The notes: generated from the letters alone by a model not told the origin. A stretch of DNA of 34,448 nucleotides from Oscillospiraceae bacterium (GCA_022800935.1 JAAWRH010000038.1:1-34448); one strand, 5' to 3'; positions 1-7,869 are shown, counted from the stretch's first letter. Numbers and translations are program-made.

Positions 1-18
1 AAAGGCCATATGGCCTTT
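1..18 (-). terminator. Perfect 18-bp palindrome just past the pectinesterase gene
   Basis: The first 18 bases are perfectly self-complementary (AAAGGCCAT followed by ATGGCCTTT) and begin 13 bases beyond the stop codon of the minus-strand pectinesterase gene. A hairpin here would end in U residues on either strand, so it may be part of a terminator. The window edge cuts off whatever follows, so this stays uncertain. Confidence 0.35.
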
Positions 19-31
19 CACAGAGCGTTTT

Positions 32-1018
32 CTAGCTCTTTGGATTCCACCCGTCCTCTCCACCCAGGACCTTTTCAACGGTATACTCCGCCGCCTGTTC
101 CGCAGTCAGCCTCCGGATCCATCCGGGGCGGTGCTCCAGGGAAGCCCCCGGACCCTCGTTGCCGTACTCCTCATAGCGGGCGGTCTTCTCCGCGTCTGGC
201 TTGTTCCAATTGTGCCAGCCCTCCCGGTGGATGTGCTCTCCCAGTTGACAGCGGATCACCGCTGTATGGGCAAAATTTCTCCACGGCCTGCCCAGATACA
301 CTGTCTCCGCCTCATTGTCGGAGGTGAACCGGCACTGGTGGAAGATATACCCATACCTCTGCCCCTCCGCGGTGGAGGCAGCGGTGGCGTATCCGCCGGA
401 TTTTCCAGGTCTTCCGTCGTTGCGCTTTTTGGAGAATATCTCACAGCCCTGGAAATAGGCGGTGGCGGAACCAAAGATGAAGTCCACATCCCCCCGGATA
501 AAACAGTTTTCATAGTACTGCCTCCCGTTAATTCTGGGGGACGTTTCCCTCGGCCCGGAAAAGGAATTGGGGATAATGGAGGAGGGGGGAAGGGGCCCTG
601 TGAAAATGGTGTCCTGATAGCCCAAAAACCGACAGTTCCGGAAAGCGATGCGGTCCCCGTCCGCGTACAGCGCCAGGGACTGGCCCGCGATATATCCCGG
701 CCCGGCGGCATTTTCAAAGGTGATGTTTTCTGCCGCCAGGTCGTGGGTCCCAAAAAAGACAGTATAGGAACGGAAGGTCCCGCTTCTGGCACCGTCCGGC
801 AGGACGGTGGAGGCCCCCTGATTGTAGGTGATGCGGGTGGTCATAGCGTCCTCCCCCACAAAGCGGATATACGGCGTCTCTACCTCCAGCCTTTCATGGT
901 ACTCGCCCGGCTTGATTCGGATTTCTACCCATTCGCCGTTGTCCCTGGGAATGGAATTTACCGCCGTCTGTATGCTGGTGTAATCGCCGCCGGTTTTAGA
1001 TACTGTGATTGTTTTCAT
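32..1018 (-). CDS. Pectinesterase (carbohydrate esterase family 8)
   Basis: A 328-residue protein with the right-handed beta-helix signature of pectin methylesterases, which remove methyl esters from polygalacturonate. Visible family motifs are a GQSLAL segment near residue 112, YQDTIF near 135 (first catalytic Asp), GDVDFIFG near 176 (second catalytic Asp) and YLGRPWR near 241 (catalytic Arg), so the active site appears intact. The N-terminus starts straight into the fold (MKTITVSKTGGDYTSIQ) with no signal peptide or membrane segment. It probably acts in the cytoplasm on imported oligogalacturonides rather than on polymer outside. A purine-rich AAGGAAAG site precedes the ATG. No other pectin gene is visible nearby. 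The antitoxin-like gene lies 68 bases upstream on the same strand, and the two could share its promoter. Confidence 0.9.
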   Translation of the reverse strand: MKTITVSKTGGDYTSIQTAVNSIPRDNGEWVEIRIKPGEYHERLEVETPYIRFVGEDAMTTRITYNQGASTVLPDGARSGTFRSYTVFFGTHDLAAENITFENAAGPGYIAGQSLALYADGDRIAFRNCRFLGYQDTIFTGPLPPSSIIPNSFSGPRETSPRINGRQYYENCFIRGDVDFIFGSATAYFQGCEIFSKKRNDGRPGKSGGYATAASTAEGQRYGYIFHQCRFTSDNEAETVYLGRPWRNFAHTAVIRCQLGEHIHREGWHNWNKPDAEKTARYEEYGNEGPGASLEHRPGWIRRLTAEQAAEYTVEKVLGGEDGWNPKS

Positions 1019-1086
1019 TCTCTTTCTTTCCTTTCGGCAGACTTGTTGTAGAACGCCGCTGCCCCATGGTATTTCTCTCCCCCTAG

Positions 1087-1359
1087 TCAGTCTGCCTCAA
1101 TCAGGTCATGTTCTTCCAGCGGGAGGGTGCCCGCGTTCAGGGCGTCCAGCTTGTTTTTCAGGTAACGGATGTTGCTTTCAGAATAGAACGGGTCTGCATC
1201 GGCTGTTATATCAAACGGGATACACCGCTCCTGTTCAACCTTTCGACAGCAGAATGTTAGCAATGTTGTCAGGTTCATCCCCATCCGCTGGCAGATTTCC
1301 TCTACGTTTCTTTTGAGCTGTTCGTCCAGTTGAAAGTTGACATTTGTGGCTTGTGCCAT
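1087..1359 (-). CDS. RelB/DinJ-type antitoxin, without adjacent toxin
   Basis: A 90-residue protein that fits the RelB/DinJ antitoxin family. It begins MAQATNVNFQLDE, a beta strand typical of ribbon-helix-helix DNA-binding domains, followed by helices around GMNLTTLLTFCCRKV and the family-typical IPFDI and DPFYSESN segments. Antitoxins of this kind bind YafQ/RelE-type RNases and repress their own promoter. The ATG at 1359 is preferred over an upstream GTG (1368) because AAGGAAG lies at good spacing before it. No toxin gene follows: the next gene on this strand is the pectinesterase. It may be an orphan antitoxin or a repressor recruited for another role. Confidence 0.8.
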   Translation of the reverse strand: MAQATNVNFQLDEQLKRNVEEICQRMGMNLTTLLTFCCRKVEQERCIPFDITADADPFYSESNIRYLKNKLDALNAGTLPLEEHDLIEAD

Positions 1360-1380
1360 AGCATACACTTCCTTATTATC

Positions 1381-1437
1381 CCCTATTGTATCCGAGAAAG
1401 CAAGAATTGTAAAGAGTTATCATTACAATCAATAGGG
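1381..1437. promoter_or_regulatory. Nested inverted repeats over the antitoxin promoter (operator candidate)
   Basis: Two perfect inverted repeats sit over the promoter. The inner one is ATTGTAA (1406-1412) and TTACAAT (1423-1429) with a 10-base spacer, overlapping the -35 element. The outer one is CCCTATTG (1381-1388) and CAATAGGG (1430-1437), enclosing the whole promoter. ATTGTA also recurs as the complement of the -10. This layout suits a ribbon-helix-helix repressor binding as several dimers, as antitoxins commonly do at their own promoters. Binding by this particular antitoxin is an inference. Confidence 0.55.
1385..1413 (-). promoter_or_regulatory. Sigma-A-type promoter of the antitoxin-like gene
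   Basis: On the minus strand a -35 element TTTACA (1408-1413) is separated by exactly 17 bases from a -10 element TACAAT (1385-1390). Each matches the consensus at five of six positions. The start codon at 1359 lies about 25 bases downstream of the -10, giving a very short leader. This is the only clear promoter before the antitoxin-pectinesterase pair. Confidence 0.7.
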
Positions 1438-1515
1438 AAACTGAGTATATCTTCTCATTGGTTTTTGGAGATATGCATTACTTTATTTTTCCGGCTGGCA
1501 CACACGGGGGCGGGG

Positions 1516-2805
1516 TTAGCGCTGGGTTGCTGTGGGATTTTTTATCAACCCCTTCTCCAGCATCGACTGCGCCGCCAGCAACACCCCTATCTTTCCGCTG
1601 GGATAGGTGAGCCCTCCCTGCATCCATACCGCATAGGGCTCCCGTATCGGCCCGTCCGCCGAAAGCTCCACCGACGCTCCTTCGGTAAAGGTTCCCGCAG
1701 CCATGATTACCTTGTCCCCGTACCCCGGCATGTCCCATGCCTCCGGCACCACAAAGGAATCCACCGCCGAGCCCTTCTGTATCCCGCCGCAGAAGGCACT
1801 CATCCCCTCCGGCGTGCCCAGCTTTACCGCCTGTATCAGGTCGGTCCTCGGTTCATCCCACCTGGGATAGCATTCAAAGCCCAACTCCTCAAACAGCCTT
1901 GCTGCGAATACCGCCGTCTTGATGGCCGAACAGACCACCGTCGGCGCAAAAAACAGCCCCAGGTACATTCCTCTGGACTGGTTCAGGCTGCACCCCTCCT
2001 CTTTTCCGATGCCCGGCGCGGTCAGCCGGTTGGCGCAGAGGGCCACAAGGTCCTTCCTCCCGGCGATGTATCCTCCCGTCTGGGCAATGCCGCCGCCGGG
2101 GTTTTTTATCAGGGAACCGGCGCAGATATCCGCCCCCGCCTGGGTGGGCTCCAGCCACTCCGAAAACTCCCCGTAGCAGTTGTCCACCATGACAATCACA
2201 TTTGGGTTGGCTTTTTTGGCCGCCGCTGCCATCCTCCCAATCAGCTCCACCGGGTAGGAGGGCCGCAGGGAATACCCCCTGGAACGCTGTATGTACGCCA
2301 CCTTCACCCCCGGCTGTGCGGCGGCCCTTTCGATTTCCGCCAGGTCCGGCATTCCGTCGGGCAGCAGCTCCACCTGTTGGTATTTCACCCCGAACTCCAT
2401 CAGGGAGCCCTGCCCCTCTCCCCGCAGGCCGATGACCTCCTCCATGGTGTCATAGGGGCCGCCGGTGAGGGAGAGCAGCGTATCCCCCGGCCGCAGCATC
2501 CCGAACAGCGCCGCCGCCAGGGTATGGGTCCCAGACACAAAGTTGTGCCGCACCAGGGCGTCCTCGGTGCCGAAAATGCGGGCATAGACGGCGTCCAGCG
2601 CGTCCCGGCCCCGGTCCCCGTAGCCGTAGCCTGTGGAGCCGTAAAAGAAGCTTCCGCTCACCTGGTTCTGCTGGAAAGCGGAAATCACCTTCAGTTGGTT
2701 GTGCTCCGCCGTGGCCTCCAGAACTTTAAACGCCGGGGAGACTTCCTCCTCCACCCTTTGGGCCAGCTCCTCCAGCCGGGGGTCAATGTGAAAAAAATCG
2801 TTCAT
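1516..2805 (-). CDS. PLP-dependent enzyme, methionine gamma-lyase/aluminium-resistance family
   Basis: A 429-residue fold-type I PLP enzyme related to cystathionine and methionine gamma-lyases. The Schiff-base lysine is almost certainly K234 in SLIKNPGGG, preceded by the phosphate-handling and aspartate region IVMVDNCYGEF. The N-terminal GSTGYGYGDRGRD and VRHNFVSGTHT segments are typical of the subgroup often labelled aluminium-resistance protein. Members are thought to cleave C-S bonds of sulfur amino acids, but the true substrate of this subgroup is not settled. It begins 23 bases after the acetyltransferase gene and is the last gene of the murD-M42-M42-GNAT run, which suggests use of amino acids released by peptide breakdown. 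No clear terminator was found after it. Confidence 0.85.
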   Translation of the reverse strand: MNDFFHIDPRLEELAQRVEEEVSPAFKVLEATAEHNQLKVISAFQQNQVSGSFFYGSTGYGYGDRGRDALDAVYARIFGTEDALVRHNFVSGTHTLAAALFGMLRPGDTLLSLTGGPYDTMEEVIGLRGEGQGSLMEFGVKYQQVELLPDGMPDLAEIERAAAQPGVKVAYIQRSRGYSLRPSYPVELIGRMAAAAKKANPNVIVMVDNCYGEFSEWLEPTQAGADICAGSLIKNPGGGIAQTGGYIAGRKDLVALCANRLTAPGIGKEEGCSLNQSRGMYLGLFFAPTVVCSAIKTAVFAARLFEELGFECYPRWDEPRTDLIQAVKLGTPEGMSAFCGGIQKGSAVDSFVVPEAWDMPGYGDKVIMAAGTFTEGASVELSADGPIREPYAVWMQGGLTYPSGKIGVLLAAQSMLEKGLIKNPTATQR

Positions 2806-2828
2806 ATGAAATCACCTTTTTCATTTTG

Positions 2829-3626
2829 TTAAAATGAGTCCCTTGTCAGAACGGCGAATCGTCCTGTTTGGGCAAAGCCTAATCTTTTGTAAATTCTTTC
2901 AGCCGCATTGTTTCCATCCCCGCACAGCAGCACCGCACCCCGCCCTGTCTCCAACAGAATGTTGACGCACCAGGCGGTCAGGGCGGAGGCGTATCCCCTC
3001 CCCCGGCTTTCCGGCAGAGTCGCCACTTGGGCAATCAGTCCCCATCCAGGGGCATAGGCCGTAATCCCCGCCACAGCTTGTCCGCCGGCGGATATATAAA
3101 GCCCTCCCCCGTGCCGGAGCATGTGGGAGGCATCCCGCCGCCATTCCATCTCATTTATACCGGCAAATTCCGGCGCGCTCCCCCTGAGAATCCAGAATAC
3201 CTCCGAAAGCTCCGGCCCTTCCAGGATAGGCGGCCCCTCCGGGATAAGGCAGGGGGTCCGTTCCCTGCGCTCCATGGCATAGCCCCAAAGAATGTGACCC
3301 GGCCCGTTCAGGCCCCTTGCCATTGCCAACTCCTCCACCACACCGGCAGGACCCTCCAGGGTATCCCAGGAGAGAACCGCCAGAAAATCCCCCAGCTCCC
3401 GAAGCATGGACGGCTCCAGGGAACCGCAGGAAAGGCGCAGAGAGCCGTTGAACCGGCCCAGCGCCCCGACAGTCTCTCCCTTTTCGTCCTCTATGGCCCA
3501 GGAGGTGCAGAAGGGAAAGCCGCCCCCATACCGGGAGGCATAGCCGTAAATCTGCGTTCCGGAGGCCGGGAACAGGAGGCATCCTTTTTCCAGCCGAAAA
3601 TCCGCCTCCGGGAGAAAGCGTATCAT
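2829..3626 (-). CDS. GNAT family N-acetyltransferase
   Basis: A 265-residue protein whose C-terminal half is a GNAT acyl-CoA-dependent acetyltransferase. The acetyl-CoA binding motif A is visible as VATLPESRGRGYAS near residues 198-211, and the terminal IYKRLGF is the usual motif B end. The first 120 residues have no recognised motif; they may be a degenerate second GNAT lobe, as in other two-domain members of this size. The start codon overlaps the stop of the upstream M42-like gene (ATGA), so translation is probably coupled. The substrate is unknown; the neighbours suggest a peptide or amino-acid derivative. Confidence 0.8.
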   Translation of the reverse strand: MIRFLPEADFRLEKGCLLFPASGTQIYGYASRYGGGFPFCTSWAIEDEKGETVGALGRFNGSLRLSCGSLEPSMLRELGDFLAVLSWDTLEGPAGVVEELAMARGLNGPGHILWGYAMERRERTPCLIPEGPPILEGPELSEVFWILRGSAPEFAGINEMEWRRDASHMLRHGGGLYISAGGQAVAGITAYAPGWGLIAQVATLPESRGRGYASALTAWCVNILLETGRGAVLLCGDGNNAAERIYKRLGFAQTGRFAVLTRDSF

Positions 3627-4663
3627 GACAGGATGTCCCCCACCATTCCCACCACTGGGAGCAACAGCTTCTCCAGGGCATCAAGGTCCTTTAGAGACTG
3701 GACGCAGCAGGGCGTTCGGGAATAGCGGGACGGAATTCCCAGCTCCAGCACCCGCGTCCCCCTTCCGGCGGTCTGGGCGGCCAGGCCGTTCCCAGTGCCA
3801 AAGGCGGCGGAGCGTATCTGCACCGGGATTTTCTCCTGCTCCGCCAGCTCCTGGCAGCGGACAAACAGCTCCCGGTCATAGAAGGACTTCTGTTCCCGCA
3901 GGGAGAGCACGGGCCCCTCCTCCAGCTTGGGACTGTCCTTTTTGGCCCCCAGGGAGGCCAGATCGGCGGAGGGAACAGATTCCAGCACCACCGCGGCCCC
4001 CGGCTGAACCTGGAAGGCGGCGGTTTTCATCCCCGCGCTCCCCGTCTCCCGCTGGACGGTAAAGACCGCCGTAATGTCATAGGGCAGGTCCTGCTCCAGC
4101 AGTCCCAGCAGCACGGCGCAGGCCGAACGGCTGTCCAGCGCCCTGCCCCGGAGCATCCGGTGGCCAAAGGGCGTTACCGCCCCCGCAAAGGCGGCGGCGT
4201 CCCCTGGATGGACCAGCTTTTCCGCATCCTCTTTTTTCATACATCCCAGGTCGATAAACAGGTCCTCGGCGGGCATAGGCTCATCCGGCTCGGTGGACCG
4301 CAGAACGTGGATAGGTTTAATCCCGATCACACCTGGAATCCGTTCCGTCCCGGAAAGAACCCATACCTTCCGCCCAGACAGGAGGTGGGTATCCAGATTG
4401 CCGGAGAGGGCAAACCGGACCCCTGCTGTCAGGGGGTCCACATTCTCCACTATCAGTCCGGGTTCGTCCATATGGGCGGAAAAAAGGATGGGACTGGCTG
4501 GGGCCTTCGCCCCTTTTTTCTCCACCAGGAGGTTTCCCAGGGTATCCACCCGGCGGGTACAGCCGTCGGGCAGCAGAGAGGATATCCTTCTTCTCACCTC
4601 GACCTCATTGCCGGGGGTTCCCACCGCCCCGCAAAGCTCCTGTATCCTTTCAGATAATGTCAT
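3623..4663 (-). CDS. M42 aminopeptidase paralogue with altered catalytic residues
   Basis: A 346-residue protein with the M42 (TET/glutamyl aminopeptidase) fold. The first metal motif is kept (SAHMDEPG, H64 and D66) and so is the bridging Asp (GRALDSR, D177). Several other key positions differ. The usual QEEVG is QRETG, so the catalytic base Glu is Arg205. The usual GTDAG is GTGNG (289-293). The late RY(I/M)HTP motif is RYSRTP, so the last metal-binding His is Arg316. Glu228 occupies the position that is Asp or Glu in different M42 subgroups. It is therefore probably inactive as a classic aminopeptidase. It overlaps the intact M42 gene upstream and the GNAT gene downstream by four bases each. 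A structural or regulatory subunit in a mixed dodecamer is plausible. Confidence 0.85.
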   Translation of the reverse strand: MTLSERIQELCGAVGTPGNEVEVRRRISSLLPDGCTRRVDTLGNLLVEKKGAKAPASPILFSAHMDEPGLIVENVDPLTAGVRFALSGNLDTHLLSGRKVWVLSGTERIPGVIGIKPIHVLRSTEPDEPMPAEDLFIDLGCMKKEDAEKLVHPGDAAAFAGAVTPFGHRMLRGRALDSRSACAVLLGLLEQDLPYDITAVFTVQRETGSAGMKTAAFQVQPGAAVVLESVPSADLASLGAKKDSPKLEEGPVLSLREQKSFYDRELFVRCQELAEQEKIPVQIRSAAFGTGNGLAAQTAGRGTRVLELGIPSRYSRTPCCVQSLKDLDALEKLLLPVVGMVGDILS

Positions 4664-5709
4664 AGGACTCCACCTCCCAAATCATACGCGTAAAACAGCA
4701 TCAGCATGGCGGTCTGCCGGACATCCTCGGTGTCAATCACCTCGACGGGGGTGTGCATATACCGCTGCGGGATGGAGAGCAGTCCGGTTTTCACCCCTCC
4801 CCGTATTATCGCGATGGCATCCGCGTCGGTCCCGGTCCTTCCCCCCATGATTTCCGTCTGGCAGGGAATACTGTTCTTCCGGGCCTGTTTTTCCAGATAG
4901 CGGGAAAGGTCCTTGGACAGAACTGGGGAATAACCAATCATCGGGCCGTCCCCCAGCTTGCCAGTATACTTTTGTGGGGACATATCATGGGTGGCGGAAA
5001 AGCTGACATCTACCGCGATGGCGTGGGTTGGACTGATATCATAGGCGGCGGAGCGGGTACCAACAGAGCCTACCTCCTCCATCGAACCGAACAGCAGGGT
5101 GACGCCGCAGCGGAGCCTGTCCCGGCAGGCGGCAATCATCTCCCCCGCCAGCAGAACGGCGGCGCAGCCGCTGCGGTTGTCCAAAGCCTTGCCAGTCACC
5201 CGTGTGCCCTGGAGGCGGATGGTTTCCATATCGGCGGTAATGCGGTCGCCGGGGGAGACAAGGGTTTTTACCTTCTCCTTGGAGGAATAGCCGATGTCCA
5301 CCACCATTTCATCCGCCTTTGGAGTAGGGTGCTGGGGATCATCCAGGGAGGGGGGCAGGTAGCCCACAACACCGGGGACAGGTGTCTGGGGTTTCCCCCA
5401 GACGAGGACAGGGGAGGCGGGCTGGAGACGGCGGTCCACGCCGCCGCAGGGAACGACTCGGAGCAGTCCGTCGTCGGCGATAGAGGACACCATAAACCCA
5501 ATCTCATCCAGATGGGCCTCCAGGAGGAGATGCGGTTCGCCCTCCTTTGGGGGGCGGATGGTGCAGATAACATTATGAAAATGGTCTGTCCGGACGGGCT
5601 GTTCGGAGAAAGGGGCGCAGAGCTGGGCAATCCGTTCGCTGACTGCTGTTTCCTCGCCGGACACGCCGCGGATTTGGGTGAGAATATCGATTAATTCAAC
5701 GGCATCCAT
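4660..5709 (-). CDS. M42 family metallo-aminopeptidase, intact
   Basis: A 349-residue dinuclear-metal aminopeptidase. Counting from the chosen start, all expected residues are present: H66 and D68 in EAHLDEIG, D177 in GKALDNRSG, the catalytic E211 and ligand E212 in SMEEVG, D234 in AIAVDVSF, and H319 in RYMHTPVEV. M42 enzymes assemble as hollow tetrahedral dodecamers that trim peptides in the cytosol. An in-frame ATG at 5718 also exists, but the GGAAAGG site abuts it. The same site is nine bases from the ATG at 5709, which is therefore preferred. It lies 51 bases after murD and overlaps the next gene in an ATGA junction. Confidence 0.92.
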   Translation of the reverse strand: MDAVELIDILTQIRGVSGEETAVSERIAQLCAPFSEQPVRTDHFHNVICTIRPPKEGEPHLLLEAHLDEIGFMVSSIADDGLLRVVPCGGVDRRLQPASPVLVWGKPQTPVPGVVGYLPPSLDDPQHPTPKADEMVVDIGYSSKEKVKTLVSPGDRITADMETIRLQGTRVTGKALDNRSGCAAVLLAGEMIAACRDRLRCGVTLLFGSMEEVGSVGTRSAAYDISPTHAIAVDVSFSATHDMSPQKYTGKLGDGPMIGYSPVLSKDLSRYLEKQARKNSIPCQTEIMGGRTGTDADAIAIIRGGVKTGLLSIPQRYMHTPVEVIDTEDVRQTAMLMLFYAYDLGGGVL

Positions 5710-5760
5710 AAAAGACATCCTTTCCGAAAAGTGATACTGATATAAAGAAAAACTATCCCC

Positions 5761-7161
5761 TCAAAGCTTCCCCACCAGCTCCTTGAATCTCCTTCCCCGC
5801 ACCTCAAAGTTGGGGAAGGCGTCAAAGCTGGCACAGGCCGGCGAAAGGGAGACAATATCCCCCCCAACGGAAATTTCCCTGGCAATCCTCACGGCGTCCT
5901 CCAGATTTTCCGCGTGGTAGATGGGGAGCTTACTTTCCTCAAAGCCCTCCCCGGCGCGGACGGCCGCCTCAATCTTCGGGGCGGTGAGGCCCATGAGGAT
6001 CAGCGCCTTTACCTTATCTATCACATAGGGAACCATGGACTCAAAGGGAATTTTCTTGTCATACCCTCCGGCCAGAAGGATAATTTTCTGCTGAAACGCC
6101 TTCAGCCCCGCAACGGTCCGGCTGGGGCTGGAGGCAATGGAATCGTTGTACCACTTCACCCCGTCCAGCTCCCGGACAAACTCAATGCGGTGCTCCACCC
6201 CTCCGAATTCGCGGGCGATTTTACGGATGGTATCCGGGGAAACCTCTCCCCAGACCGCGCTGATGGCCGCCAGATAGTTCTCCACATTGTGCAGGCCCGG
6301 AATGCGTATCTCCGATTGGTTCATCACAAAGGTACGTCCCTCCCTGCCGCAGACATAGATATCCCCCTTCTCATCGGCATAGGCCCCAAAGGCGGGCTGC
6401 TCCTGCCGGGAGAAGCTCCAGAGATTTCCGCGGATACAGGGCGCAAAGGAGAAGGCGGTTTCGTTGTCCAGGTTGAGGACTGTCCGGGAAAAGGCGTCCT
6501 GATGGAGGAAGATATTCTTCTTGGCGTCGATGTACTCCTCCATGGTCCCGTGGACGTCCAGATGGTTGGGGGAGACGTTGGTCACAACCGACACCTGGGG
6601 CGCAAAGCGCATGGATAAAAGCTGGAAGCTGGACAGCTCGGCAACCACCCTGTCATCCGGCTGAACCTGTTCCATCATGGGCAGCAGCGCCTTTCCGATA
6701 TTTCCGCCCAAATGGACGGTCTTCCCCTCCGCCTTCAGCATTTCAGAGATCAGGGTAGTGGTGGTGGTCTTCCCGTCGCTGCCGGTGACAGCGTAAACCG
6801 GGCAGGGGCAGAGTCGGAAAAAGACCTCCAGCTCACTGGTGACTACACATCCGGCCTTTCTGGCCTCCGCCAGCTCCGGGCGGTAAAAGTACACGCCGGG
6901 GGCCCGGAGAATGATATCAAAATCGGTCAGGCGGTTCAGATATTCGTCCCCCAGGCGGAACTTGACCCCCAGGGCGGCGAACTCCTCCGCCAAATCCCCC
7001 AGTTGTTCCCGGCTCTTCCGGTCGCATAGGGTCACGTTAAGTCCCTTTCGGGCCAGCATCCGGATGACATCGTTGTTGCTGACCCCCACGCCGATGACCG
7101 CCAGCCGTTTCCCTTTCCAGCCCTCAAAAAAACGCGATATCTGATTTTGCTCTGTTATCAT
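5761..7161 (-). CDS. murD: UDP-N-acetylmuramoyl-L-alanine--D-glutamate ligase
   Basis: A 466-residue Mur ligase that adds D-glutamate to UDP-MurNAc-L-Ala in the cytoplasmic phase of peptidoglycan synthesis. The N-terminal Rossmann domain starts at LAVIGVGVSN (20-29). The ATP-binding loop GSDGKTTTT lies near 127-135. Further markers are NVSPNHLDVHG, EHRIEFV, YNDSIASSP and the C-terminal SPACASFDAF, the region that separates MurD from other Mur ligases. The length is normal. It is detached from the usual dcw cluster and instead leads the peptidase genes. A 158-base gap with a palindrome and a GC-rich hairpin separates it from the nitroreductase gene upstream. Confidence 0.95.
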   Translation of the reverse strand: MITEQNQISRFFEGWKGKRLAVIGVGVSNNDVIRMLARKGLNVTLCDRKSREQLGDLAEEFAALGVKFRLGDEYLNRLTDFDIILRAPGVYFYRPELAEARKAGCVVTSELEVFFRLCPCPVYAVTGSDGKTTTTTLISEMLKAEGKTVHLGGNIGKALLPMMEQVQPDDRVVAELSSFQLLSMRFAPQVSVVTNVSPNHLDVHGTMEEYIDAKKNIFLHQDAFSRTVLNLDNETAFSFAPCIRGNLWSFSRQEQPAFGAYADEKGDIYVCGREGRTFVMNQSEIRIPGLHNVENYLAAISAVWGEVSPDTIRKIAREFGGVEHRIEFVRELDGVKWYNDSIASSPSRTVAGLKAFQQKIILLAGGYDKKIPFESMVPYVIDKVKALILMGLTAPKIEAAVRAGEGFEESKLPIYHAENLEDAVRIAREISVGGDIVSLSPACASFDAFPNFEVRGRRFKELVGKL

Positions 7162-7213
7162 ACCCGGCCCTCATCCTTTCATCACAGAAAATACCGACAA
7201 GCCCCTGCGGGCA

Positions 7214-7229
7214 CACCAAATGTTTGGTG
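7214..7229. promoter_or_regulatory. Perfect 7+7 palindrome upstream of murD (operator-like)
   Basis: CACCAAA (7214-7220) and TTTGGTG (7223-7229) form a perfect inverted repeat around a two-base centre. With such a small centre it is more like a protein-binding site than an RNA hairpin. It lies about 50 bases before murD. I cannot identify a regulator or a clear promoter here. Confidence 0.35.
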
Positions 7230-7259
7230 GTGCTGCGTACACCACCGGAGAAACCGGCA

Positions 7260-7292
7260 ACACCGGCGAACCCTGGCGGGCTACGCCGGTGT
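7260..7292 (-). other. GC-rich hairpin between nitroreductase and murD genes
   Basis: ACACCGGCG (7260-7268) pairs perfectly with CGCCGGTGT (7284-7292) around a 15-base loop, and further CACCGG-like copies lie just beside it. It sits 28 bases past the nitroreductase stop codon. No T-run follows on the minus strand, so it may stabilise the mRNA end or weaken read-through rather than terminate strongly. Confidence 0.45.
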
Positions 7293-7319
7293 CAATATAT
7301 GGAAAATCAAAGAAGTCTG

Positions 7320-7838
7320 TCAGCGGACATACTTTACAACCCCGGTCCGTTCCCGCGGCTCCGGGAGAGCGTCCTTGGCATATCCTAGGGCAACTGTCGC
7401 GCAGACGGTATGGGAGGCGGGCACCCCGAATTCATCCAGCAGCGCCCGGACCTCCGGGACATCGCAGGTATCCTTCAGCTGGTTGATCCACACAGTGGCC
7501 AGCCCCAGAGAGTGGGCAGCCAGGAACATATTCTCCATCGCGCAGCCGGTATCCGCAAAGGCGTTGCCGTTTGCCCGCTCGTTGGAGACAAGGATCAGCG
7601 TCGGGGGCAGGTAGAAATTATAGTTGGGGTTATTCAGCGCCTTTTGCATGGCCAGGGTCAGCCGCCGCCGGCTGTCCTCGTTCTGCACCACGGTGAACTG
7701 CCAGCTCTGGCGGTTCATGGCGCTGGGGGCGTACAGTCCAGCCTGCAAAATCTGCTCCAGGTCCTCATCCCGCACCTGGTCGGGGCGGAAGGCGCGGACA
7801 CTTCTGCGGGTCAACAGGTTTTTCATTACTTCATTCAT
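7320..7838 (-). CDS. Nitroreductase family protein (FMN-dependent)
   Basis: A 172-residue single-domain nitroreductase. The family opening TRRSVRAFRPDQV supplies the FMN-phosphate-binding arginines. APSAMNRQSWQF near residues 38-49 is the second FMN contact. The GLATVWINQL and GYAKD segments near the C-terminus match the family core. Such enzymes reduce quinones, nitro compounds or flavins with NAD(P)H; the natural substrate cannot be read from sequence. It starts 31 bases after the metallophosphatase-like gene and probably shares its promoter. The AAAGGA site lies nine bases before the ATG. Confidence 0.9.
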   Translation of the reverse strand: MNEVMKNLLTRRSVRAFRPDQVRDEDLEQILQAGLYAPSAMNRQSWQFTVVQNEDSRRRLTLAMQKALNNPNYNFYLPPTLILVSNERANGNAFADTGCAMENMFLAAHSLGLATVWINQLKDTCDVPEVRALLDEFGVPASHTVCATVALGYAKDALPEPRERTGVVKYVR

Positions 7839-7869
7839 GGAAATTCATCCTTTCCTTTTGATAAATTCT

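Noticed and set aside
131-1051. Long plus-strand open frame opposite the pectinesterase
   Set aside because: The minus-strand frame has clear family motifs; the opposite frame has none and is due to GC-rich codon structure. The same holds for similar frames opposite the other genes.
7260-7292. Hairpin considered as terminator of the nitroreductase gene
   Set aside because: No T-run follows on the minus strand, so it is listed only as a hairpin.
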